Source: Allomyces arbusculus
Taxonomy: Eukaryota; Blastocladiomycota; Blastocladiomycetes; Blastocladiales; Blastocladiaceae
Reading direction: 5' to 3'
Length of the DNA: 23,683 bases
Assembly: GCA_027604705.1 (NCBI GenBank)
Contig: JADHYV010000143.1
Span: forward strand, 919-24,601
Part shown: positions 10,168-19,443 of the stretch, piece by piece
Layout: the number at the start of each line of letters is the position of its first letter
Numbering within the stretch: position 1 is the first letter of the stretch
Program-made: the position numbers and the translations under genes
The notes under the pieces: model-generated
What the model saw: the letters and a program-made list of their open reading frames with translations, nothing else
Told to the model about the DNA's origin: nothing
Database searches by the model: none

Positions 10168-11708
10168 TTGGTGCAAATTGTTATAAGCAGCAATGCTTAC
10201 TGTGACCCAGTCACGTATGCGCGTGTGGCAGTGCTCAACTTGATGGGCAGTTGCAAATGGCTTGCTGGTCTTGCTGTCAATACCCCCATTTTTGCCCTGC
10301 CTCGTGTTCATGCATCACTCTTGTTGCCCAAACTAACGGTGCTGCATATTGTTTTGCCCACAGGCTCAATTGATTTGATGACACAGAGTGACACTGCTGC
10401 ACTTGTGTGAGCTCCATCTGATCTTTCACCACAACTACCTTGACAACAGCATGGACTCTGCAGATTGCAGCTTTGAAGCGTCGCCAATCCTGGCGCCAGC
10501 ATTGGAAATGCTGCGGATCGAGTATTCTCTTGTTTGTGGCTCCAATTTCCCCAACTTTATTAACCATCTTGCATTAATGTCAAGGACACTTGAAGTACAC
10601 TGCTGTCTGTTAAAAGGGATGCCACCTTGCAATCAATTGCAGACCTGGCCAGTCTTGTGCAACCTCAAGCTCAGCATCATGACTAGGGCATTATCAACAG
10701 GAGCATGCACATTTTTGCCTCTCCTGTGCAGATTAAAGTCTGTTAGTTGTCCCCTCTTAACACCTTGACTGAAAGGGAGGTCCTGGCTTGTCTCCCTTCA
10801 CCTCCCAGATCAAATCCACGCCCATTTTCTTGACCTCACCCTCACCTAATCCTGCCTGGGGGAACTGGTAGCATGCACTGACTGACCTTGATTGACCTTG
10901 AAGTCAGCTGCAATTTCCACGAAAGCGCTGTTGACCCTGTGCCACAGGTTCCTGTACCATTTCTGGTGCTGACATGGGCCAAAGTATTATGGGATGCAGG
11001 TCTTGCCATATCTCATCTTGTTGACCAAAATGCTGTGCCATCAGGAAGTGCACATTGTGTTTACCAGTGACTTGATTACAGTCCCACATTGGTCCATGCT
11101 TAAGCTGGTCACCTTTAACTGTATTTTTTGGATACCACTCAAGTATTGATATTGCAACCATTGGCAGGTCTTCACTTGGCACACTGCTGTGCCTCTCAAC
11201 CTTGTACTTGCCCATAAATGTCAACTGGGTTGGCGACAGCATTCCCACACTTGCAATGCTCACACTCTTGGCTGTGCTGGTCGATTCCATTCATGCTCTT
11301 GCCTCGCATGTGCACAAAATGGTGCTGCCAAACCTCCAGTGGATTGAAGTGAATCAACTCCAAGCAAACGGCATGATATCCGCCATTGCCACTGCGTGTA
11401 GTTCCAGTACTCGCATCATTGGTGACAGCACTGACCCTTCATCCATGCACTCTACATGGCTTCCCCCTCTTTGGCATGTGGTCACAGAGACAGTGCATGA
11501 CTGTTGCAATGAAATGGCCTCACTGGACTTTCTCATTCTTACGTACCACCCGAATAATGCGGTCTGGCGCGTGCTACCTGAAATGGATCGGCCAGTAGTC
11601 CGGATTGCGTCAGGGATCCGTGTGGCTGTGCAGCAGATGGACCAGGTGGCTGTGGCTACACACAAGATGGAGGCTGTTATCGTGTGGCTGGCCATGAACT
11701 GGGAGTAA
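10168..11708 (+). pseudogene. Broken leucine-rich-repeat-like (possibly F-box/LRR) gene remnant
   Basis: Several plus-strand frames carry a recurring P-x-L-x-x-L-x-[LIV] pattern typical of LRR strands: PKLTVLHIVLP, LHLCELHLIFH, PALEMLRIEY, PVLCNLKLSI, PNLQWIEVNQL and ASLDFLILTYH. The pattern begins in one frame (10168-10410), moves to a second (about 10388-10768) and reappears in a third (about 11100-11708). About 330 bp without clear similarity separate the last two. The shift near 10390-10410 occurs inside a repeat with no plausible intron, so I read this as a decayed host gene. A divergent multi-exon gene cannot be excluded. The N-terminal part and exact limits are unknown. An F-box was not seen; F-box/LRR is only an analogy from the repeat style. 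Confidence 0.35.
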
Positions 11709-12133
11709 CTGCCACGACTCGCAATTGAGTTTTTCTGGTGCTTTTTGAGTAGTATTTTGGTTTTTAAGTTGTGTTGCATTCGCATTCTAGGAAGGCCTTG
11801 CTCTGGCTCTGAAAATCTTTGTGCTGGAAATCTGCAGACTGCCACTATGTGCCAGGTTGGGTCAGGAACAGCGTGTCAGAGGAGTAGCAGCTGGGAAATT
11901 GTTGAGACAGATGTTTTACTAGTGAGAAAAGCGGTCTGCTCTGGAGCAATGCAGTGGAGGGATATGATTACAACATGCATGCTGGGGCAGGGTTTGAATT
12001 GAATAGCATCAAGGAAAACTCAGGTCAGGGAGGTGTGCTATTTGAAATCGAGAAGATAGATAGTCAACATTCGAGTCCACTGTTCCGAGCGTTTGCTTCA
12101 ATTAGGACAAAGGCGAAACGTTGCACTGAAAAT

Positions 12134-12220
12134 GGCGTTGAATCAGTTCATGGTTCTCTGGTGCAGGAAAATGTGTGTTGCACAAGATGGGAGCTGCTGG
12201 TTCGAGCCCAGCAAGCCCCG
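12134..12220 (+). other. Possible tRNA-like or tRNA-derived SINE segment
   Basis: GCTGG-TTCGAGC-CCAGC (12196-12212) forms a perfect 5-bp T-arm with a 7-nt loop and matches the Pol III B-box GGTTCGANNC. It is followed by AAGCCCC, like an acceptor 3' strand. Upstream, TCAGTTCATGGTTC resembles a D-arm/A-box. However, no matching GGGGCTT acceptor strand and no regular 7-nt anticodon loop were found, so this is not an intact tRNA gene. A tRNA-derived SINE or a decayed tRNA is possible, and so is chance. A second B-box-like GGTTCGAATTC lies near 12936. Confidence 0.2.
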
Positions 12221-13093
12221 AAAGTAGGCTGATGGGCCAACGAAATTCATAGGTAGAGACCCGTTTTTTCAGCCCGAAATGGGGAGCATGAAGGTCGTCC
12301 ATCATTTCACAATATACCTCAAGCCGCACTGCGTCGAATTCCTGTTTCTAAGTGTGCACTTTCTTCATCCTTGACACAATGCTCTTGTCCCTGTGTTGAT
12401 GGCTCCCATGAACACAAATGGCATTGGAACACCTTTGTGCCTTCACATTGTTGACATCAATCGACGGCACTGCTCCTTGCAGCCTAGATTGAGAATTAGG
12501 ACCATCAAATGGAGAGCCTCTAAGGAAAGGAAACGCCTCCTTTTTGGCAAGAGCCCACAAGTGCCAGTTGCATTCGCTTGTAATGAAGGTTCACAGCATG
12601 ATGTAGAGCCATGGTTGCCGTGTAAAGGCAGAAGAAATTCATCGCCTTCTCAGGTTTGCCTATGGGTGATACAAACGTTGACGTTGTGTGAGAGTGCCAA
12701 TGGCGCTTCTGACAGGAACCTGCAGGCACCACAATTAATGCATATGCGACTCGGTTGTTTGTCTTGAGCATCCCACCTTCGCGCCGTCATTTTATATTTT
12801 CTGAGCGTCCTCAAGGCAGTTGATGGCCAAGACTCATGGAAAAGAATAGTCAAGCGTTCAATAGGTAGTGTCAGGAAGCGTGAATGGCGTGTGTTCCATG
12901 AGAACCATTTTAAGTCACTCTCGACGGGGAAAACTGGTTCGAATTCAGCCGCCATCATAAAGAAAACATCGCGAAGAACGGAGTCTGTTGCTCCCTTGTA
13001 CAATTTTTCAGATTTGACATGTTGGACAAACCTAGTGGCATCTTGTGAGCAACCGCAACGATTTATCATTCATCTCTCTCCACCCTCCAGACA

Positions 13094-14937
13094 TCAATCC
13101 CGATGTTTCTCTCGCTCTCCCCGGCCGACCCCCAACTCCTCGACCGATCCCACTGGCGACTCTCCTTCTTCCACCGCCGAATACACCCGCGGCACCAACG
13201 CATCCGGCGCCCACGGCCTTGCCATGCGCCAATGCGCCCCTCCACCCCCCGACACATCCCTCTCCACCCTCGCGCTGGACCCTCGCCTCTTCTCGACATT
13301 CGCACACCACTCGCTCTCAATCCGCAAAAAGCACCACATCCCGCGCCTTGCGACTTCGGCGGCCGACATGGCCGCGGCCGAGGGCACGACGAGCGCCGAG
13401 AGTCGCAGTGCCCAGAGAAAGCGCAAGATAAAGTCGACGACCATGGCGATATAGTAGATGCCCGTGCGCGTCTGCCGTCGCGCGCGAGTGAGTGTCGGAA
13501 ACCGCGTGTGGACGGGGCGGCGGCCGAGGGACCAGTCGAGGAACACGTCCCAGTAAAACGACAGGAGCGAGTTGACTAGGAGCGACGCGATCCAGGCGGT
13601 CGTGAGCAGCGCGGTGGTCGTGGTCGTGCTCGTCGCTGGTGGAGCGGTGTGAGGGGCAGACTCGGTGATGACACTCGGCGACGTGTCGATCGCGATGGTG
13701 GCAAGCGACGCGCGGTGCTGCTCGTGGTGACGCAGGGCCGCGAGGTAGATGACGGGTAATGCTGACGCGTACTTGACCATGTTGGCCAGGTGCCGGTGCC
13801 AGGGGGTTGGTGGGAGGGGGAGGTACGCGGCGCGGACAGCCGGTTTCGGGTGCGAATTGCGCCGGTACTGCGGGAGCGGTGGGGTCGTGTCGTCGACGGC
13901 GTCAGTGTCCGAGTCGGACGCGTGGTCATCGGTCGTGGTGGGTTCGTCGATGACCGCAACGGGCTTGTAGTGCTCACGCAATAGTTCGGCGAGGCATTGC
14001 TTGAAACGCACGAGATACGGGACGCTGAATTGACGGTACGTAGCAATCGAGAGTCAGAAATGAAAGTATATTGAGCGAGTTGATTGTCAGAGTGCGTGAG
14101 GTACCTCACGAGAAACGGCACGACCAGGTCCGGCCACGGCATGTTTGGTCCCAAACTTGTATACCAGTCGCCGAACACGCGCGCGAAACTGGTCAAGACA
14201 TCGGCGAGGATCACGTCGGCGAGCGAGACGGGCAGCGCAAGGTTTGGACTGAACAGGCGGCCGAGGGCACTGGTTCACGCGAGCTGTGTCCATCAGTCGA
14301 GCACCCCAGATCCAAATCAGGCGCGCACACCGTATCCGTACCGCAAGAACGTATACCGCTCGCGCATTCCCGCAATATTCAGTGGACACACGACGATCCC
14401 CAACACAATCGTGTAGAGCACGGCCGGGTAGGTGTCGACGTACTCGAACGCGTGCGCGGCCGCGACGACGACCCCAAGCCAGCACGCGACCGCGAGTGTG
14501 CCCCACATGGTGGACCGTGCCGCGGCCGCGTCGAGGGCCGCATGGCTTACACTGACCTCGGGCTCGACGCCGACTTGTTTTGGCGACTTGAGCTCCACAT
14601 CGAGATCGTCGGTGCTTGATGGTACGGGCGGCGACGCGAGACGCAGGATCCGGCCGACGGGTACGCCGGAACGTGGCAAGAGAGCGAGATTGAGCGCCCA
14701 GAGGACCAGACCGAGAATGATCAAGGCGAGGACGTGCGAGGGGGCGTCGTGCGCGGCAGCGGCAATCGTGGCGGGCGTGGACGGTGCTGGAACGGTCTCG
14801 GTCGCGTTCACGGTGCCGGCGGCGAGCGCGGCGGCAATGGCGAGTGTCGGATGCGAGGGTGGCGCTATTGGTGGGACTGGCGCGGGGGTTGGAAGCATCG
14901 CTGTTGGTGCTGCTGCAATCGGAAGAGGAGCCGTCAT
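13094..14937 (-). CDS. ERD1: EXS-domain membrane protein, Erd1-like, three exons
   Basis: Golgi multi-span protein. Yeast Erd1 is linked to recycling phosphate released by lumenal glycosylation and to retention of Golgi glycosyltransferases. Exons 14937-14342, 14269-14105 and 14024-13094 give 563 aa. Introns are 72 nt (14270-14341, donor GTACGG) and 80 nt (14025-14104, donor GTACCT). Joins restore family motifs: RYTFLR/ALGRLF, then LADVILADVLTSF, then VPFLVS/VPYLVRFKQCL. Later come LANMVKYASALPVIYLAAL, LVNSLLSFYWDVFLDWSL, YYIAMVVDFILRFLWALRLS and FLRIESEW, all typical of EXS. The ~200-residue N-terminal part has membrane segments but no SPX domain, which favours Erd1 over Syg1/Xpr1. The start is the first in-frame ATG; the frame is open upstream without another ATG. 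It is longer than yeast Erd1 (362 aa), mainly through low-complexity ends. It is divergent from uS2m. Confidence 0.85.
14095..14110. repeat. 16-bp perfect palindrome over ERD1 intron-2 donor
   Basis: CGTGAGGTACCTCACG equals its own reverse complement. It straddles the exon 2/intron 2 boundary of ERD1, with the donor GT at 14104-14103. In pre-mRNA it could fold as a 6-bp stem with GUAC in the loop, which would place the 5' splice site in a hairpin. It may be chance. Confidence 0.7.
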
Positions 14938-15436
14938 CGTGTCGGGTGCGAGCCGGGCGCGGCAAACGGGCGAGCAGGTGCGACTACGGGCCGTTGTTCG
15001 CCCTCGTGCTCGAGAACGTCGCCAGAACGGTGGCGATGGTGGGAAGGGGCGACGAGGACGGCCAACGATGTTGGCGAAGCCGAAAGAGCGGAAGCGCGAA
15101 AGCGAAGAAACAAATGGCGAACCTGAACTGTCTCTCACCCGCAACCGCGAGACAAGGCGAGCTACGGCCAAACCTAACGCAAACCCTCCAGCAGCGCATC
15201 AGGTGGCCCCACGCCAGAGGCCTGCTTGCTTTGCTGCTCGCCATCCTCGCTCAACGAATTTGCACGGGCGTCGTCAACAGCCGCAATTCTCGCCCACACG
15301 CCGACCATCAAGGCGCGCGACTTGCTGCACTACGCTCGCGGCGCCGATCCCAAGCCGCGCTAAACCGAATCGAGGCTAATCGACCGCCGCAAATCCCGTG
15401 AACGCCGAGATCACCACCAAGCCGTCGACGACCACG
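14938..15436. promoter_or_regulatory. Shared ERD1/uS2m divergent promoter region
   Basis: These 499 bp lie between the ATG of ERD1 (minus) and the ATG of the mitochondrial ribosomal gene (plus). Both promoters and leaders must be here. Open frames run through it but without family motifs. No clear core-promoter element was recognised. Confidence 0.5.
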
Positions 15437-16321
15437 ATGCTCGCGCGCTCGCTCCTCCGGCCACTCGCCGGGCGCCGCGCCGCCCCCGCACCCTTGGCCG
15501 CGCTGCACCGCGCGCTCGCGACCGCAACTCCCGCTGTCAATCCCACACCGGCCACGCGCCGTGCCGCAGAACTCACGACCGGCGACCTCGTCGCAGCCAA
15601 CCTGCACGTCGGCCACGCGCCGTCGCGGTGGACGTCGCTGAACCTGCCCTACATTCTCGGCACGCGCGAGGGCATTCACATCATCGACCCGAACCAGACG
15701 CTCGCGCACCTGCGCCGCGCGGCCACGCTTACCCGCCTGGTGGCCGCGAACGGCGGCCTGGTTTTGTTCGTCGCGAACCGCCCCGACCTGCACGCGATCG
15801 CGCAAGACGCGGCCGTCTCCTCGAACCAGTACTACGTGACCGAATGGGTGCCCGGAACCCTGACCAACGCGGCGGAGGTCGTGGCCAAGCGGCAAGCCGC
15901 GACCCCCGTGCCCATGCAACCCGCGGTTGGCGCGGTCGCGCACGACCCGGATGTGGCGACGCCGTTGCCGCAGCCGGACCTGGTGGTCCTGCTGGACGTG
16001 ACGCACCCAGCGACGACGCGCGCGTGCAAGGAAGCGCGCAAATTGAATATTCCGACGGTGGCTGTGATTGATACGGACGTGGATCCGCGGTGGGTGACGT
16101 ATCCGATTCCGGCGAATGACGAGAGCACGGTTGGGCTGGCGTTGGTCGCGGAGACGTTGGCGCGGGAAGCCGCCGAGGGGTACGCCGAGGCCGTGGCCAA
16201 GGCGAAGTTGGCGCAACGGCATGCGCACGAGGTGGACGAGGTGCAGGGGACGTCGTTGCTTGGGAAGCACCAGGATGCGCAGGCGGCAGGTGATGTGTGG
16301 ACGGATCCGCTGATGCTGTAG
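15437..16321 (+). CDS. MRPS2: Mitochondrial small-subunit ribosomal protein uS2m
   Basis: uS2-family protein of the mitochondrial ribosome small subunit (Mrp4 in yeast, MRPS2 in animals), 294 aa in a single exon. Residues 1-30 are R/A/L-rich without acidic residues, a typical matrix-targeting presequence. The uS2 core starts with NLHVGHAPSRWTSLNLPYIL (55-74), then GTREGIHIIDPNQTLAHLRRA. QPDLVVLLDV and KLNIPTVAVIDTDVDP follow, and then PIPANDES, the usual family order. The ATG at 15437 is chosen because the frame further 5' has no ATG and the presequence begins there. The stop lies only 66 bp from the stop of the convergent AVEN gene. Confidence 0.93.
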   Translation: MLARSLLRPLAGRRAAPAPLAALHRALATATPAVNPTPATRRAAELTTGDLVAANLHVGHAPSRWTSLNLPYILGTREGIHIIDPNQTLAHLRRAATLTRLVAANGGLVLFVANRPDLHAIAQDAAVSSNQYYVTEWVPGTLTNAAEVVAKRQAATPVPMQPAVGAVAHDPDVATPLPQPDLVVLLDVTHPATTRACKEARKLNIPTVAVIDTDVDPRWVTYPIPANDESTVGLALVAETLAREAAEGYAEAVAKAKLAQRHAHEVDEVQGTSLLGKHQDAQAAGDVWTDPLML

Positions 16322-16387
16322 GTGGTGGGGAAAGGGTTGGTATCTATCTATAACATAGCTGATTTGTTTTTCGTGTGGATGGCCAAA

Positions 16388-17467
16388 TCATGAATCCAGG
16401 AAATCGTCGAGCCAGGCTTCCATCGCTGCTGTTGGCGCGGCCAGTGCGGGTGCAGCAGGGGCAGCGGCCGCGCGAGCAGCGGGCTTGGCCAGTGCCGTTG
16501 CTGCTGCGACTGGTGGAGGGACGGTTACTCGGCTCGTGGTCGAGGCCGCTGGTGCCGTGACTGAGACTGGGGGTGCCGGAACAGGAGCGGTGACGACCAC
16601 CGTGTCGTCCTCTTCCAGCATGTCGGCCACACCGACAGCTGCTGGCGCGAGGTCCGGATAGTCCTAAACATGGGCACAAACAGTTTGGTCAGAAGAACGA
16701 CCCGGAGCAAGACGAGCAAAATGTCGCTCGAATCCACCTGAATTATCTCGACATTGAGCGCCGCCCGCTCTCCAAACGGCACGGCTGCCAACCGCGTGTT
16801 CAGTTCGGCCAAGTCGAGCGTCGCCATCATGTCCTTGTCGGCAACCGCATCGGCCTCGGCGGCTTCTTCCCACCCGCGCTCGTCTTTGAACTTGAAACGC
16901 GCGAGCGACGAGTCGGTCAAGTCTGTTTCCGTGCAGCACGGTCGGGTCAGAGTTCGAGGTGAAAACAACAGAACGGCATCGACAAACGTACGCGTCTCGC
17001 GCAACTTGGTCTCCAGGTCGCGCGTCGCCCTTGCGCCGTCGTTGATGCCGGCTGCGTCCTCGTCGTCGTCCTCATCCTCCTCGTCCGTGACAACTACGAT
17101 CCCGCGTCAGTTCCTCACCCACGAACTCACCACGCTGAACAAGACACATACTCGGCTCATCATAGCGATACGCGTTGCTCTCAATCTTGCGCCTTGCAAA
17201 CTGCGCACGCACACGCCCGCGTGCAGCATCCTCGTCAATCTCGTCCAGGTCGCGCTGCGCCATAAAGTCGCGCACGATCGGGGTCACGGGCTCGTCGCCG
17301 TGCACGTTGCGCGGGCCTTCCGGTGCGGCGGCACCGCTAGCGCCGCGGCCGCGGCCACGGCCGCCTCGGCTGGTGCTGGAACTGCCGCGCGTGGAGGTGG
17401 TCGAGGCGCCGCGGTGCGCCGACTGGTACCGGCGCGAGGCGCGCTGCTTGTGTGCGTCGGGCCGCAT
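16388..17467 (-). CDS. AVEN: Aven homologue (RGG-type Aven family), four exons
   Basis: Exons 17467-17152, 17093-16992, 16922-16738 and 16663-16388 give 292 aa. Introns are 58, 69 and 74 nt with donors GTATGT, GTACGT and GTGGAT. The order matches animal Aven. An RG/RGG tract lies at 35-42. FARRKIESNAYRYDE (90-104) is like the human YSKRKIVSNWDRYQD. An acidic stretch follows. LARFKFKDERGWEE (146-159) is like FSQFRFAEEKEWD, then LNTRLAAVPFGERAALNVEI. A long P/A-rich linker precedes the C-terminal MEAWLDDFLDS, like human LEDWLDSMIS. In animals Aven binds Bcl-xL/Apaf-1, activates ATM and promotes translation of G-quadruplex mRNAs through its RGG box. Function in a fungus is unknown. The GTGGAT donor of intron 3 is the least certain join. 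An in-frame ATG at 17629 would add 54 residues without family similarity. Confidence 0.78.
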
Positions 17468-17939
17468 GGTGTTGGCACTGATGTTGTGGGAGAATTGCTG
17501 CTGGTCGCGGTGCGGATTGGTGTCGAGGCGCGTGCGCGGTTGTCGGTGGAGCGTGGGCAGGTAAGTGGGAGCGCGAGCAAGGTGCGGTGGATCGGAGCGG
17601 CAGCACGTGTGAGACGGCCTGCCTGTCATGTCTCGGCGCCGCCGTCGTGTCTCGCATTGCCGGCCGGCCAAGCCGCGTCCGTCTCAGCTGCGTCGCGTCG
17701 CGTCGGCCGCGTCGCGTCGCGGTCGTTTGCTTGATCGGACCGCCGCCGTCGCCGCCGCCGTCGCCGCTGCCGCGGCGATCACCATCTCCCCGCGCGGTTT
17801 CGCGCCCACCACCACTTCGCGCAGCGCGCCGCCAGCGCTCCTTTCTCTCCGACAACCCGCCCACCGACCGACCCAACGCTGCTCGCCGCTCGATCAACGC
17901 TCATCATCACTTCCACCCCCTCCCCCACCACCCTCCACG
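17468..17939. promoter_or_regulatory. Shared AVEN/TENA divergent promoter region
   Basis: These 472 bp separate the chosen ATGs of AVEN (minus) and the TENA-like gene (plus). The plus-strand side ends in a C/T-rich leader with CCTCCACG just before the ATG. Both flanking frames are open upstream, to in-frame ATGs at 17629 (minus) and 17628 (plus). Those two would overlap head to head, so at most one could be used. Confidence 0.45.
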
Positions 17940-18938
17940 ATGCTCCCTTCGCAAACGCGCTCCGGTGGTAGCGGCGCCGCCGCGACCATGAACTCCCCCG
18001 CGCCGACGCCGATTCTCGCCTCGTCGTCCGTCCGCGCCGCCGCGCCTGGCCTGACCTCCACGCTCGCCGCGCTCGCCGAAGACAAGCCCATGACCACCGC
18101 AGACCCGCCCCAAGGCACCGGCACGCAGCTGCCTGCGCAATGGCGACTCACCGACCACATCCGCACGGTCCTGACCGAACCGCTGCAGCGCATCCGGGAC
18201 CCAACGTTGAACCGCTTCGTGGCGCACCTCGTCAACGGGTCGCTGGCCCCCGCGCTCGCCGCGCACTGGCTCAAGCACGATGCCGTCTACCTCGAAGCGG
18301 CCGCGCGGCACGTCGCGCACTTGGTCACGCTCGCGCCGCGGTCCGACTTGGCGCTGCTCGCCAAAGATTTGGCGGGCACGGTCGACGAACTCGCATGGGC
18401 GCACGCGACGCAGCTGACCATTTCGGGTGCTGCCGACGCGCCCACCGGGCCGACGGCCTTGGCCGACGTGACCGCGCGCATGAGCGCGCTGCTTGACTCG
18501 ACCCGTGCCCAGGCGGGGCCCGAGGCGTACGCGCTCGGCATGCTCGCGCACTGGGCGATGAACATGGCGTTTGCCGACGCCTGGCGCGCCGTGTCTGCCG
18601 CGGGCCATGCTGACCCGCACCTGGCGGCGGTCGTAGAGGCGATGCGCGCGCGGTGGACTGCGCCCGACTGGTACGCGCACTTGGACACGCTGGCGTTGGC
18701 GGTGAATGCGGCGTTCCACGATTGGGTGCGCAGCGCGCAGATGAAGGAGGGCGAGGCCGTGGATAAAGTGGAGAAGGTGGCCCGGGATGCGGTCGGGTTG
18801 GAGGAAGCGTTTTTTGCGGCCGTAGGGGAGGGGGCCGAGGGGGCCGGGCCGACGGTGGAGAAGACGATGGCGGCTAAAGTGCTCGAGGAGGCGCGCGCGT
18901 CGCAGCAGCAGCAGCCATGGATGAAGGTCGAAGACTAG
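17940..18938 (+). CDS. TENA/THI-4-like (haem-oxygenase fold) protein
   Basis: 332 aa, single exon. Family members include thiaminase II/TenA, which salvages thiamine pyrimidines, and Thi20-type fusions. The all-helical core begins around residue 70. HWLKHDAVYLEAAAR carries D114 and Y117 with the spacing of the TenA active-site Asp44/Tyr47. YALGMLAHWAMNMAFADAWRAV fits the central helices, and VGLEEAFFAAV (286-296) offers a candidate for the catalytic Glu205. The protein contains no cysteine at all, so it cannot use the Cys135 chemistry of classical TenA and may be a TenA_E-like or repurposed member. Residues 1-65 are low-complexity. The ATG at 17940 follows a typical C-rich leader. An in-frame ATG at 17628 would give 436 aa with an Arg-rich start resembling a mitochondrial presequence. 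Substrate is unknown. Confidence 0.65.
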   Translation: MLPSQTRSGGSGAAATMNSPAPTPILASSSVRAAAPGLTSTLAALAEDKPMTTADPPQGTGTQLPAQWRLTDHIRTVLTEPLQRIRDPTLNRFVAHLVNGSLAPALAAHWLKHDAVYLEAAARHVAHLVTLAPRSDLALLAKDLAGTVDELAWAHATQLTISGAADAPTGPTALADVTARMSALLDSTRAQAGPEAYALGMLAHWAMNMAFADAWRAVSAAGHADPHLAAVVEAMRARWTAPDWYAHLDTLALAVNAAFHDWVRSAQMKEGEAVDKVEKVARDAVGLEEAFFAAVGEGAEGAGPTVEKTMAAKVLEEARASQQQQPWMKVED

Positions 18939-19443
18939 GCGCGCCGTGATCGCGTCGACGACGACGACATGAACAGAGCAATGAAACGTCGAGCGCGTGT
19001 TGTGTGCGCGCACGCGGGAATGAGTTGGGGAGCGATGCCCAAGCAGTGTTTTCGATGGTCGTTTTTCTGTGTGAGCAATCCATGATGTGACCAATGCAGC
19101 CGTGATATTTCTGACAGGCGTCGAGGGGCCGTGTCTCTTTCTTCTCTTTTCCCTTTCACCTTCTTTTTGGTCTCTGGCCAGCTGCTGCCACCTGCACAGT
19201 CGCCGCCGCAAAACAGGCTTGATCGTGCGCCCGATTCGCGCATTTGGCCACCACCATGTCGCGGTGGTCGCGCGTCGAGCTCCTCTCCTTTGACCACGAC
19301 CACGACGACCGACCCGCGGCGAGCTCCTTCTCTTGCTCTCTCCTTGCTGACAGCTTACACCCGCCCGAAACGACTTGGATCAAGCCGGTCGCCTGCGCGT
19401 CGACAACGACGTAGTCCAAGCAACGACCACCCGCACGACCACC
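18939..19443. promoter_or_regulatory. TENA 3' flank and MVD1 promoter region
   Basis: A 505-bp gene-free interval between two plus-strand genes. A CCAAT pentamer occurs at 19091-19095, about 350 bp before the MVD1 ATG, and could be a Hap/NF-Y site. A T/C-rich stretch follows near 19135-19175. No sterol-response-like element was recognised. Confidence 0.4.

Larger units (their letters stand above)
9410..13093. other. CpG-depleted, AT-richer island between convergent genes
   Basis: This 3.7-kb interval between the 3' ends of SEC63 and ERD1 differs sharply from its flanks. Counted by eye, 10561-10860 contains a single CpG in 300 bp and 12361-12660 contains six. By contrast, 60 bp of SEC63 (8341-8400) contain twelve. 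TG and CA are abundant, as expected if methylated CpGs decayed by deamination. CpG density rises again after about 12780. Reading frames are short and broken. LRR-like remnants (10168-11708) and a possible tRNA-like segment are listed separately. In 9410-10167 and 11709-13093 I recognise no gene, and no terminal inverted repeats or long direct repeats were found by eye. Confidence 0.75.

Noticed and set aside
12134-12220. Intact tRNA gene
   Set aside because: The T-arm is perfect, but no complementary acceptor strand and no proper anticodon stem-loop could be drawn, so it is kept only as a possible tRNA-like remnant.
12650-13069. 139-codon minus-strand frame in the AT-richer island
   Set aside because: The composition is protein-like, but there is no recognisable domain, neighbouring frames are broken, and no plausible splice sites link it to other segments.
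9410-13093. Transposon with terminal repeats filling the island
   Set aside because: No transposase, reverse transcriptase or integrase motif and no terminal inverted or direct repeats were seen by eye on either strand.
15398-15436. Upstream extension of uS2m
   Set aside because: The frame is open but begins only at a GTG. The first ATG (15437) coincides with the start of a good mitochondrial presequence.
15308-16270. 320-codon minus-strand frame
   Set aside because: Antisense to the uS2m gene, no motifs, Arg-rich composition.
17907-19211. 434-codon minus-strand frame
   Set aside because: It is antisense to the whole TENA-like gene, which has real family motifs. The opposite strand gives only Arg/His-rich sequence.
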